Shown piece after piece: positions 40,700-62,103 of a stretch of DNA of 64,000 nt. The position numbers and the translations under genes were made by a program. The notes under the pieces were generated by a model. It did not search any database, was not told the DNA's origin, and saw only the letters and a list, made by a program, of their open reading frames with translations. Each line of letters opens with the position of its first letter. Position 1 is the stretch's first letter. Source of the DNA: Halocaridina rubra (taxonomy: Eukaryota > Arthropoda > Malacostraca > Decapoda > Atyidae); assembly GCA_037179515.1 (NCBI GenBank), contig JAXCGZ010011624.1, positions 1 to 64,000 of the forward strand. The letters are read 5' to 3'.

Positions 40700-41877
40700 A
40701 TTTAAGTGTAGGGTCCCAGGACCTGGTGTGGTGAGCAGGTGTGTGTGTGGTCTCAGTGTTGCATGAGACTGTATTGCATGTTTGAGTGTTGCATGGGGTG
40801 GAGGTGTTGGTGTGTGTTGCGTGAGGGGATGGTGGGAGTGTGAGTGTTGTTTGGGGGGATGGTAGAAGTGTGAGTGTTGTGTGATGGGGTGGATGGAGTT
40901 GGTGTAGGGGTGGAAAGTGTAGGAGGTGTGATCTGTGTGTTAGGAGCTGGGTTGGTGTTGTGTGGTGGGTTTTGGGTGGGGAGGTTAGGTCTGAGTGGGG
41001 CAGGAAGGGGCCTTTGCCAAGGATTGGAGGTGGGGGGAGGAGCTGGGGTGAAGTTGGAGGTGGTGTGATTGGTGGCAGGGGCAGAGGGAGGAATCCTCTT
41101 CAGCCTTTCTGGGCAGTGGTTGATCCATGCGTGAAGGTTTCCCTTACAGTTTGGGCACTTGGCAACTGTTGCTTCATTGGCCTTGAATTTGTTGAGGCAG
41201 CGGTCAGTGGAATGTCTCCCAATGCAGATTGCACATATCTCTGGGAAATGGCAAGTATTTCTATTGGTTCAGGAGAGTAGTCTCTTATGTTGAATTTGCC
41301 CCAGATGCTGAGGTTTACTTGCAAAGGGGGTGGACCACAGATGTGGACCAGAACTTGTTTTGAGGGGACGGTTTGGCCCTCTATTTTGGAGGAGCAACGT
41401 GAGGCTGCAGTAATATACGTTTGCTTGGTTAGCAGGTCAACTGACCAAGCAACAGGGCAGCCAATGAGGATATATTTCCTTATTTTTTGGGCAGGGTTCA
41501 TCTCTGCCAAGTGAGTTGAATTGAGGCTGCGGATCTTCTCTGCGGATTCTACTGATGATGGGTGGATGATAAATTCACCCTGTACATTAGGCTTAATTTG
41601 GCAGCCAAACTCGGTGTGTTGGTCTTCCAACTCTCTAACTAGGTCATATGCCTCTTTAGTGGAATGAGTCTGGACTTTAAACTTTGATATGGGCTCTCTA
41701 TCGATCTTCAGGGCGGGGGGGGGGGAACTGGGACAGCAGCACTCTCCTGGCTGCTGCCAGAGGCCATCCTTGGCCTCCTCTTTCCCACACCCATCCACCC
41801 CTCTTGAGGGGGGTCGAGTTCCATTCTCCCCTCTGGGGGGAGCAGGAGAAGCGGTAGAGGCCATGACTAACAACTAG
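40700..41877 (-). pseudogene. Mirrored I/Jockey-type LINE ORF1
   Basis: The frame from 41873 to 41100 is open for 257 codons, including the N-terminus (ASTASPAPPRGENGTRPPSR), because its poly-C run has a permissive length. The zinc-knuckle region follows in another frame (41245-41095), as in the left arm, with the same 2-base shift. The long Pro-rich tail is in that second frame. It differs from the left copy at about six residues (for example Ile-Asp-Arg for Ile-Asn-Arg, and Ala-Glu for Ala-Asp). Confidence 0.82.
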
Positions 41878-42687
<810 letters not shown>

Positions 42688-43243
42688 ACTGTAGAATGGA
42701 ACGGAAATCGGTTAAACGGGACAGACACGCACACATACACACACAATTGAATAATTAAATAAAACAAAACAAATATCCACCTGTCAACAGTACTGAGTTA
42801 AGTTGTCAAGTAGTACAGCTGTCTTATTTTCTTCATTTTTTTGCTTTTCTTTTAGCTTTCTCTTTTACTATTTTTTTTTATATTTTGTATATATATTGAG
42901 TTAAATGTAAAGTCTAATCCTGTGATAACATATCTTGGTTAGCAAGTGAGTTTATCAGTTAGGAAGAATATATAGCAGAAACAGGTGGGTGCCACCTCAG
43001 ACACAAATTCGAATTTTCCTTCAGGTTTGACTATTGTTTTTCTTTTTCTTTTTATCCTTAAATTACCATGGTCAAGTTTTTAAGTTAAGATGTGTGTTAC
43101 TAGAAAAGAGATAAACTGAGTCACTAAATAGCACTTATATGGAGATATAAAAATTCTGTGTGAAGCTTAATTAAAAGTTTTTCTCTTTTTTTTTTCCTCT
43201 TTCTCGTCTTCTTTCTATATTCTGTGAGACGGAGAACATAAAA

Positions 43244-44321
43244 ATGACGCCATCTCTGTCTCAAACCTCTCCCATCCATGGGTCGGTAGGAGGGGTAGCC
43301 ATTAGGAGACTTAAACAGAAAATCAAGAATTTAGAGGCAATGGTTATAAGCCTTGATGATAAAATTCGGAATATGGATGGAGAAATGAAAGAGAATGAAA
43401 CACTCAGAGAGCAAATAAGATCTCTGGAGGAAGCAAATAAAGCACAAGGGCAGGAGAGAAAGGAACTAGAAAAAAGAATAAAGAAGCTGGAAGGAGAAAA
43501 GAGTCAACTAGAATCTAGAATTTCTAAACAAGAAGATAAAAACAAACAGCTGAATGACAACCTAAAGGAATTAGATGTTAGTTCACTGCTCTCTTCGGAG
43601 AGAGACGAGATTGCTGCTTGGAATGTCCAGATTAAGGAAAACATTGAACAGTTCAGAAAAGTTCCAGGAGCTGAATATGGAAAATGATGCCATGAAAACT
43701 TCCTTTGCTGATGCACTAAAGGGGAATGTGGCAGTAAAAGAGGCTGTAAAGGTGGTGGCACTGGAAAACATACAAACAGTTGACTATAAAGAGACAATAA
43801 TCGAAAAAATGAAAGACGTTGTGATGGAAAGGGCAAACCCACTCATCAGACAGGCACTTGATAAGGAGAAGACAGTGGTAATCTCAGGCATAAGCGAATC
43901 CCAGGAGCGAACATGGCAGGGGAGACTTGAAGAAAATAAGGCTAGGGTTGTAGACCTGATAAGAAAGCTTGGAGTAGTTTGTGGTCCTGAGGATATTGTA
44001 AATATACACCAACTAGGTAAATATTCGAGGGAAGGAAAGCCGAGACCAACAAAAGTAACCTTTGAGAGAGGGGAAACATGTAGGGAAATATTGTTGAGAA
44101 AAAAAAGTCTAAAAGACCTTCAAGAATTCAAAGAAGTGTTCATTAGACGATACAGAACACAGGAAGAGATGGGAAAGATCAAAAACTTGTTGCAAGAGGC
44201 AAGAAGGTTAAATGATGAAAGAAATGAAGAACAGAAGAAAAATTTTCGTTACAGAGTTCTTCCAGACAAAGGGGAGATAAAGAAGATAATGACAGAAGAT
44301 CAGGGGATGGGGCCTCATTAA
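43244..44321 (+). pseudogene. CR1-like LINE ORF1 (coiled coil plus RNA-binding), one frameshift
   Basis: It starts MTPSLSQTSPIHGSVGGVAI. Residues about 25-125 are a continuous coiled coil (LKQKIKNLEAMV … LEKRIKKLEGEKSQLESR), expected to trimerise. A one-base change near an A-run at about 43655 shifts the frame; it continues as FQELNMENDAMKTSF, then an RRM-like part (KTVVISGISESQERTW … DIVNIHQLGKYSREGKPRPT … KVTFERGETCREIL) and a basic C-terminus ending GMGPH. This coiled coil/RRM plan is that of L1/CR1-type ORF1 chaperones, which bind element RNA. The stop overlaps ORF2 in the -1 frame. Confidence 0.82.
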
Positions 44322-47146
44322 GATTGTTATACACAAATACTGATGGATTAGCTGGTAAGGCAGTAGAATTAAAAGATAGGATTCACAACAGTAAGGCAGA
44401 TATAGTAGCAATTACAGAGACTAAGTTGAGTGAGGACATAAACAGTGTCACAGTTTTTCCTAAGGGCTTCAGAATACTAAGGGTTGAAAGATCTGAGAGG
44501 ACTGGTGGAGGGATAGCACTGCTCATAAGTGAAAGGATTCAAGTTGAAGAAATAAACTTGGCTATAGAAAGTGAGTTCAAGGAATTTCTTGTTGCTCGCA
44601 TAAATACTGGGTCAGAGAGCATTATAATAACTGTTGTATACAACCCACCAAGGAACCAAAATAGGCTTGAAGTTTATGAGGAAAGTCATATAGGTACTAT
44701 TGAAGTCATAAACTCAGTTGTTAACATGGCACGGGAAAAGAAATGTAGGATTTTGATTATGGGAGACTTTAATCATAAAGAGATAGATTGGATAAATCTT
44801 GACCCACACAGTGGTGAGGATTCATTCGGGGCAAGATTCCTAGATTGCGTACAAGGGAATTTCCTACACCAACATGTAATGGAACCAACAAGGGCCAGGG
44901 GTGGGGATGAGCCATCACTACATGATCTAGTGTTCACAGATAATGTGTTGGATATTGAAAAAATTGAGTATGAACCACCAATTGGAAAGAGTGACCACTG
45001 TGTGTTGTTGATGGAGTATATCATTGAAGATATTCTTCCTGAGAGTAGAGGCACTGAGGACATGAGGAGGAACTATCCGAAAGGAGATTACATCAAAATG
45101 AATGAGCTTTTTGCAGTTATTGACTGGAGAACCTTATTTTACAACAAATCTGTACAAGAAATGTATGACATCTTTTGTGAGAAATATGGGAAGATAGTAG
45201 ATTGCTGCATACCTGTCACCAAAGTAGGTGTAATTCATGCCAGAGAGAAATGGTTCGATAATGGGTGTAAAAGAGCTAAGGAGTGGAGAGACAAATGCTG
45301 GAAAAGGTATAGGAGGAGAAAAAACATAAATGCCTGGCAAACCTACAAAAGAGCAAGAAATGACTACCTAAGTAAAAGGAGAGAGGCAGAGAGAGACTAT
45401 GAGAGGGACATCACCAGGAAGGCTAAAGAAAATCCCAAGCTTTTCCACAGCTTTATCAGAGGAAAACTGAAGGTAAAAGAACAGGTTTTAAGGCTAAAGA
45501 GAGCGGATGGAAGCATCACTGAGACGGATGAAGAGATCTGCAAAGAATTGAACAAGGAGTTTCAGTCAGTATTTACAGTAGAAAATACCCCACCCCCTCA
45601 GATTGCAGTGATAGAAGCTCAAGGGCCGGTATTAGAGAACATCAACCTTACAGCCAAAAAGGTATGCAAAGCGCTGATGGATTTAGATGTTCATAAAGCT
45701 ACAGGTCCTGATGATATATCCCCTCATGTGCTTAAAAAATGCGCAAACACAATATCAGTGGCACTAAGTATCATATTTAAGGAGTCACTGGAGTCGGGGG
45801 AGATTCCAAGATGCTGGAAACAAGCAAATGTGATACCTATCTTCAAAAAGGGAAGGAGGGATACGGCTCTGAACTATAGACCAGTTTCCTGGACCAGCAT
45901 AGTTTGCAAAGTTATGGAGAAACTACTAAGGAAACATATCTCTCTTCACTTGGAATCCTTCAACTTTTTGTCAGTGAGGCAACATGGCTTCAGAGAAGGT
46001 AGATCAACAGTGACAAACTTATTAGAATTTTATGATGAGGTAAGGCGAATCTTACAGGAAAGAGAGGGCTGGGCAGATTGCATATTCCTAGACTTCCAGA
46101 AAGCGTTTGACACTGTTCCACATGGGAGACTTATTAGGAAGCTGCAATCAATGGCTAGAATAGGTGGAAATGTTTTGGAATGGATAAAAACTTACTTAGA
46201 ATGAAGGGAACAGAGGGTTAGAGTAAGACACTCAGTGTCTGAATGGAGAAGAGTTAGTAGTGGAGTTCCACAGGGTTCAGTTTTAGGGCCACTTTTGTTC
46301 CTTGTATATGTAAATGACCTACCAGAGTCTGTAAATTCATTCATGAATATGTTTGCAGATGATGCAAAGATTGTGAAGAAAGTAAAATACGAGAACAATG
46401 GTAGAGAACTTCAGGAGAATCTAAATAATCTGCATGAGTGGTCAGAAAAGTGGCTAATGAAATTCAATACTTCAAAATGTAAGGTAATGAGAATGGGTAC
46501 AAGTGCAAGAAGGCCCAAGCTTGACTACTCGGTGGCTGGAGTACAACTTCAAGAGACAGAAAATGAGAGAGATCTAGGAGTAAACATACTGGCAGATTTG
46601 TCTCCAGAAATACATATAAATGGCATAGTAAGGGCAGCATATGCATTCTTATCAAATGTAAGGGTAGCCTTCAGGCACATGGACAAGGAAATGTTCAGAA
46701 ATATTTATGTAACCTATGTGAGGCCAAAACTCGAATATGCAGCCCCCTTTTGGAATCCGCACTTGAAAAAGCACATAGCTAAGCTTGAAAAAGTTCAAAG
46801 ACATGCCACGAAACTGGTGCCAGAAATACGCAATCTCAGTTATGATGAGAGGCTGAGGGAATTAGACTTACCATCACTCGAAGCTAGAAGAGTGAGGGGG
46901 GATATGGTGACAGTCTTTAAATTCCTTCATGGTTATGATAGAGTGGATAGGGATCGATATTTTGATATGGCTGGCTCTAGAACTAGAGGTCATAGTTTGA
47001 AGCTTCGTAAGAAAACTTCTTTGCAGGATGTAAGGAAATACTTTTTCAGTGTAAGAGTAGTTGATAATTGGAATTCGCTAAGCGAGGAGGTAGTTAATGC
47101 TATCTCAATCCATAGTTTTAAGGACAGGTATGATAAGTATGACTAA
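44282..47146 (+). pseudogene. CR1-like LINE ORF2 (endonuclease, RT), one stop
   Basis: A single frame of about 950 codons with one internal TGA at 46202, where the related copy at about 22925 has Gly. Endonuclease: LYTNTDGLAGKA, ADIVAITETKLSED (Glu), RILIMGDFNHKEIDW (Asp/Asn) and IGKSDHCVLL (Asp-His). RT: GPDDISPHVLKK, IFKKGRRDTALNYRPVSW, QHGFREGRSTVTNLLEF, FLDFQKAFDTVPHGRL (Asp), SSGVPQGSVLGPLLFLVY and MNMFADDAKIVKK (ADD). It ends with the CR1-type C-terminus (VQRHATKLVPEI … FKDRYDKYD). No ATG opens the frame; it overlaps the ORF1 end in the -1 frame. It nicks DNA and reverse-transcribes the LINE RNA at the target. Confidence 0.88.
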
Positions 47147-47297
47147 GTATAAAATGGAACCTCTCAGGAGACGGGAAGATACGAGCTTTGGGCTCTTTCC
47201 CGTAAACACAATTAGGTAATCACAAACACACGTACATGCAAACATACACACATACACCGTGACGACGTCGATCCTCTACCCCCAACAATTCCCTCCA

Positions 47298-47300
<3 letters not shown>

Positions 47301-47350
<50 letters not shown>
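47301..47350. repeat. (CT)n microsatellite
   Basis: 25 CT repeats, mirror of 34032-34087. Confidence 0.98.
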
Positions 47351-47353
<3 letters not shown>

Positions 47354-47492
47354 ATTCTATTCTACCCAACCCACAAACTCCCTTTGTCCCAGCCAATTAG
47401 GGAGGGGCACTGTACACAGTTATTAAAGTAAATAAACCAACAGACATACAAACAATGATGAGCCCTTAATAACAATAATAATAATACCAAAA

Positions 47493-47495
47493 ATG

Positions 47496-47533
<38 letters not shown>

Positions 47534-47569
47534 CTCCACAATCATCATCAAAGGAAAATTATTGTCGCC

Positions 47570-47637
<68 letters not shown>
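47493..47637. repeat. (AAT)n microsatellites
   Basis: Runs at 47493-47533 and 47569-47637, mirror of the ATT runs near 33799-33918; the second is much longer here. Confidence 0.95.
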
Positions 47638-47955
47638 GATCTAAGGAGAATTTTTGGAATAGACTTCATGAAAGTAATGCAGAGGTATATTAAAACCCAG
47701 CAGAGAATTGGACATTCATTACACATTTTTTATAATCCCTTCACATCTGACAGGTCATTACACTCTCCATCTCTGTTTCCTTTTACTTTATGTATTCTTC
47801 GTGCACAGGCCCGATTAAGGCTGTTTTATGTTATTATTTTTTGGCCCGTCCTGGTGTCACAATCATTTAATTTTTTGTTTTTTTCCTTCGCCAAAAAAAT
47901 CCGTGATGCAATGAATTCGCGATAGGTGAACCACAATATAGCGAGGGAACACTGT
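47638..47955 (-). repeat. Family D repeat and family A-type terminus (mirror)
   Basis: Mirror of 33483-33795, ending GCGAGGGAACACTG before a (TA)n array. Confidence 0.6.
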
Positions 47956-47962
47956 ATGTATG

Positions 47963-48059
<97 letters not shown>
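47956..48059. repeat. (TA)n microsatellite, interrupted
   Basis: Begins with TATGTATGTATATA and one AAATA interruption, then pure TA. Mirror of 33396-33482. Confidence 0.95.
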
Positions 48060-50157
<2,098 letters not shown>

Positions 50158-50654
50158 GTTCTCAAAATAACGCCTAGATAGGTTCTCAGAAGTGTCGTGT
50201 AAATGGAAAATCGCGTGAAAAAACGAGTTATTATCCATAGGAAACAATGATAAAGGGTATAGATACGTTCCAAACCTTACACAGACACACCATGCCAAAG
50301 ACATAAGATAAGTAAAAAAAATATTTTATTACTACACAGAAAAGCAGAAAGCCCTGTATCTATTTTTAAGAGTATACAAAAGATATTTATATTCACTTTA
50401 CAGCTAGAAATTAACATACATTACTATACTTTATTATGCAGTGGGCAACAGTTATACAGTACACTGGGACATGCATGGTGGCAGTGAGCAAGTAACTTAT
50501 GTGGTAGAAGAGGAGGAGGATGCAGGAGAACGAGCCTCTATCTGCAAATGTATATAAAGATAAAATAAGAATTATAAATAACAAAAGCAAGACTAAAAAA
50601 CGAAAAAAAAAAATTATGCAAAGCCTAAATCTACCATATGACAGATTAAAAAAA

Positions 50655-50960
50655 ACTTGATCTACATTCTCTAGAGAGGCACAGAGTTAGTGGGGATATG
50701 ATTGAGGTGTATAAATGGTTTAAAGGGATTAACAAGGGTGATATTAATAAAGTTTTAAAAATTCATTATCAAACCAGAACTCGTAATGGGTAATGGATTT
50801 AATCTTGATAAATTTAGGTTCAGAAGGGAAATTGGTGAAAATTGGTTTGGTAATACCGTAGAGTATTCCTAGTAGGATAATAAATGCCAATACCTTAGAC
50901 ACCTTCAAAGGTAGACTAGATAGACATATGACAGAGGTAGGGTGGGTATGAATAGATTAG
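50655..50960 (+). pseudogene. LINE RT C-terminal fragment (mirror)
   Basis: Reads DLHSLERHRVSGDMIEVYKW and FKGINKGDINKV, a stop, then FNLDKFRFRREIGENWFGN in a shifted frame. The same breaks as at 31250-31560 show a common ancestor. Confidence 0.65.
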
Positions 50961-51204
50961 TGTTTATTAGAAAAATCATAAAAAGAAAAATAGAATAAAT
51001 AAGTAGAGTAGAATAGAATAGATTAGACATGCTGAAAATATAATTCAAAAATGGAACTGCCTCGTATGTGCCAGTAAGCATGTTGCAGTGTCCACTATTC
51101 TTATGTTCTTAATATTTTCAGAACACGTGTTTTGCACCCTCCTTCCATTTTCAAATTTGTATCTGGTTTCTGAATGACAAATTTGTTAATAAAATGTAAG
51201 CAAT

Positions 51205-51208
<4 letters not shown>

Positions 51209-51284
<76 letters not shown>
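51209..51284. repeat. (CT)n microsatellite, expanded
   Basis: About 38 repeats, against 7 at 30971-30985. Confidence 0.98.
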
Positions 51285-51288
<4 letters not shown>

Positions 51289-51629
51289 TATTTCTTTACA
51301 AAAAACGAATTAAAACTTAGGTTTATTACCTTTAAAATGAGGACTGTAATGAATGTGATTAAGACTAAAGCAATAATTGTATTTACATAATAAGATGAAA
51401 AATTTCTACCTAATTCCTGTTTAAGAGAGACATTACAAAGGATTCGTGGAAAGGAAATTAATTTAATAGTCTTTTAACTCATTAACGTTTTTATTAAAAG
51501 TGCATTATTATATTTATCATTTGCTGCCCCAAACGACTCATCAGCTTGTAAAGTAACTGATGTATGCATTGTTTGTAAGACTATTCTCCTTTTAATATAA
51601 ATATATTCTATATAATGTAAGTGAAATGA

Positions 51630-51748
<119 letters not shown>

Positions 51749-51822
51749 CTTTAATTAACTCTTGTTCATTCAACCCAAACTACATAATTTATTGTAAAAA
51801 TAATGGTTTAATTACAAATTCA

Positions 51823-51833
51823 TAATAATAATG

Positions 51834-51902
<69 letters not shown>

Positions 51903-51937
51903 TCCACAATCATCATCAAAGGAAAATTATTGTTAAA

Positions 51938-51975
<38 letters not shown>

Positions 51976-51994
51976 TAATAATAATAATAATAAG
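51823..51994. repeat. (AAT)n microsatellites
   Basis: Two runs flanking the AAGGAAAATTATTGTT spacer, mirror of 30317-30458. Confidence 0.95.
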
Positions 51995-52333
51995 ATCTAA
52001 ATAGAATTTTTGGAATAGACATCATGAGAGTAATGCAGAGGTATATTAAAACCCAGTAGAGAGCTGGATATACATTACACATCTTTTATAATCCCTTCAC
52101 ATGTGAAACGTCATTACACTCACCATCTGTTTCTCTTTACAGCCTGATAAAGGCTGTTTTACTTTATCATTTTTTGGTCCAGCCTGTTGTCACAATAATC
52201 TTGGAAAAAAAAAAATAAATAAAATAAAATAAAAATTGGGTCGTTATTCGCGAATTCCGAATTTTTTACTATTAATTTTGGGGGGCATTATTGCAATTTC
52301 GCATATAAAAAAATCGCGCATAAAAGGAGCAAG

Positions 52334-58651
<6,318 letters not shown>

Positions 58652-58719
<68 letters not shown>
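58652..58719. repeat. (TA)n microsatellite
   Basis: About 34 TA repeats beside the family A terminus, then a T-rich run; mirror of 20046-20140. Confidence 0.98.

Positions 58720-60202
<1,483 letters not shown>

Positions 60203-60287
<85 letters not shown>
60203..60287. repeat. (TA)n microsatellite
   Basis: About 42 TA repeats between a family A terminus and a tRNA-derived SINE. Confidence 0.98.
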
Positions 60288-60292
<5 letters not shown>

Positions 60293-60708
60293 CAGGCTTT
60301 ATGTCATGGACTCCCTTTTCAACCAAGGGCTAGGACGGATGCCTTCTTGCAAAGAACTTGTTTTGGCAGATGTAATCGTTACGCTGAGTGCATGCCCTTG
60401 CTAACCTCAGACCGTGACGGGGAACGAACCCTCGACCTACTGCCTCAGAGTCGCAGACGTTACCGCTTGAGCCACGGTGACTACTAAACGATATGCATTG
60501 TGGAAATCGTAATGTTCCGATTTTATGTCACGGACTCCCATTTCAACCAAGGGCTTGGACGGTTGCCTTCTTGCGAAGGACTCGTTTTGGCAGACGTAAT
60601 TGTTACCCTGAGTGCATGCTCCTGCTAACCTCAGACCATGACGGGGCGTGAACCCTCGACCTGACACCTCAAAGTCGCGGGCACTACCGCTTGAGCCACG
60701 GTGAATAC

Positions 60709-60713
<5 letters not shown>
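60288..60713 (-). repeat. Two tandem tRNA-derived SINE copies
   Basis: Copies at about 60288-60510 and 60511-60713. On the minus strand each has an A-box-like TGGCTCAAGCGGTAACG (second copy TAGTG at the end) and a B box GGGTTCGTTCC (second GGGTTCACGCC). They share a tail with GGCAGACGTAATTGTTAC and CAACCAAGGGCT. The acceptor ends do not pair, so they are SINE heads and not tRNAs. The head differs from the 274-bp satellite head. The pair is bounded by (TA)n on both sides. Confidence 0.72.

Positions 60714-60744
<31 letters not shown>
60714..60744. repeat. (TA)n microsatellite, short
   Basis: About 15 TA repeats between a SINE and a CAGTG family A terminus. Confidence 0.95.
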
Positions 60745-60747
<3 letters not shown>

Positions 60748-62095
60748 TGATCCCTTGTTTATCGCGGGGGTTAGGTTCCGGGACCGACAGCGATAGGTGA
60801 ATTTCCGCGAAGTAGGATCACCCTATATGTACATAGGTATTTTACATTTATTTTTATGTTTACTGTATAAACCCTCCCTGTACTGTTAACAAACCACCAT
60901 TTACTTCATAAATAACAGCATGCAAGCATAAATTTATATGAAAGTGATAGGTAAACTTATCGCGAATGAGGTGGTAATGACATGACATACTCATGTACAT
61001 AGGTATTTTACAATTATTTTTACGTTTACTGTATAAACCCTCCTTGCACTGTTAAAAAACCTTCTTCCTTCTTTCAGAATATCTAACAGTTTCACTTTAT
61101 CTGTTATGGTTAACATCTTCCTTTGCTGCTTAGGCTCACTACCAGAAGTCTCAGTAGATGAAAGACGCTTGGGAGGCATTGCAGAGGTTGAAAAAAGTGA
61201 AGAAAATAAATCACAAGCACAACGCAAAAGGCGTATATGTGAGTTAGACTGAACGAGTGAGGCGAGACAATGGAAGATGGTGGGAGAACCAAGCTTCAAT
61301 CAAAAAGCCAATCAGACCCCATGATACAGAACATGCAGAAAAACAATTATGTGATTCGTCATCTCCCACCCTTTCATCCAACAGCATTCCATGAACTATC
61401 TCACGTAGGTGCGAACCTTTGTGTTTTCCAAGACGCCAATACATTGTACGCTATCAGACAGTATTTTACATGGTGCAATACTGTGAGTTATATGTTTAAA
61501 TTATGTTTTTTACTAATTTTTACTGTTTTTTTATTCTTAGGCTAGGAAATACTTGTTTTATCAGTAAAATAATGAAAGTTTCCATATGTACTAGCTCATG
61601 TAGGTTCGACCCTTGTCGTTTTCCGAAACGCTGGTACCGGTATCGTATTTTACATGGTGCAATACTGTTAGTATTTATGTTTTTTACTATTTTTTACTGT
61701 TTTATTATTCTTAGGCTAAAAAATACGTTTATTTTATCAACAAAATCATGAAACTACTGGAAATTTTTATATATGCTAGCTCACGTAGGTGCGACCCTTT
61801 GCGTTTTCCGAAATGCTGATACCGGTATTGTACTTTCTATGGTGCAGAGTTACATGTTTAAATTTATGTTTTTTTACTATTTCTTACTGTTTTATTATTC
61901 TTAGGCTGGAAAATAAATTTTTTTTATCAATAAAATAATGAAATTTTTTTTTCAATAAAATAATGAAAATACTAAAAAAATTTATATCTTAAAACTTTAA
62001 TATTTTCACATACACAAAAAAAAAAACTCGCCAAAGAAAAACCGCGATACAGTGAATCCGCGATAGGTGAACCGCAATATAGTGAGGGATTGCTG
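60745..62095 (-). mobile_element. Family A element with Tigger N-terminal remnant
   Basis: Termini are CAGTGATCCCTTGTTTATCG and, in reverse, CAGCAATCCCTCACTATATT. It contains 160-bp-type units at the left, a transposase N-terminus on the minus strand (61179-61057), and about 400-bp-type repeats at the right. Confidence 0.7.
61057..61179 (-). pseudogene. Tigger-type transposase N-terminal HTH remnant
   Basis: Minus frame MPPKRLSSTETSGSEPKQQR, then KMLTITDKVKLLDILKEGRR, then a 160-bp unit. The T-D-K-V-K-L-L-D helix and the E-G-R-R turn match the first helix of the CENP-B-like HTH used by Tigger/pogo transposases to bind their termini. The frame runs on into the 160-bp unit for about 20 codons before a stop. 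The DDE catalytic domain is absent. Confidence 0.62.
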
Positions 62096-62103
62096 TATAT
62101 ATA

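Larger units (their letters stand above)
42746..47220 (+). mobile_element. CR1/L2-like LINE, nearly full length (4.5 kb)
   Basis: It is inserted between CACACATACACACACA (left) and CACAAACACACGTACATG (right); the left arm of the palindrome has the unsplit sequence. A 4-bp CACA on both sides may be the target duplication, but the site is repetitive. Layout: about 500-bp 5' UTR, ORF1 (43244-44321), ORF2 (about 44282-47146), and a 75-bp 3' UTR ending TTACGG…CCCGTAAACACAATTAGGTAAT. Other copies repeat the terminal ATTAGGTAATCACA twice, the short 3' microsatellite typical of CR1/L2 LINEs. Damage is light: one ORF1 frameshift and one ORF2 stop. Confidence 0.9.

Noticed and set aside
35561..41280. 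Gly/Val-rich and Cys-rich ORFs antisense to the LINE ORF1 tail
   Set aside because: They are shadows of the Pro/Thr/Asn-rich ORF1 tail on the opposite strand, present in both arms only because the tail is duplicated.
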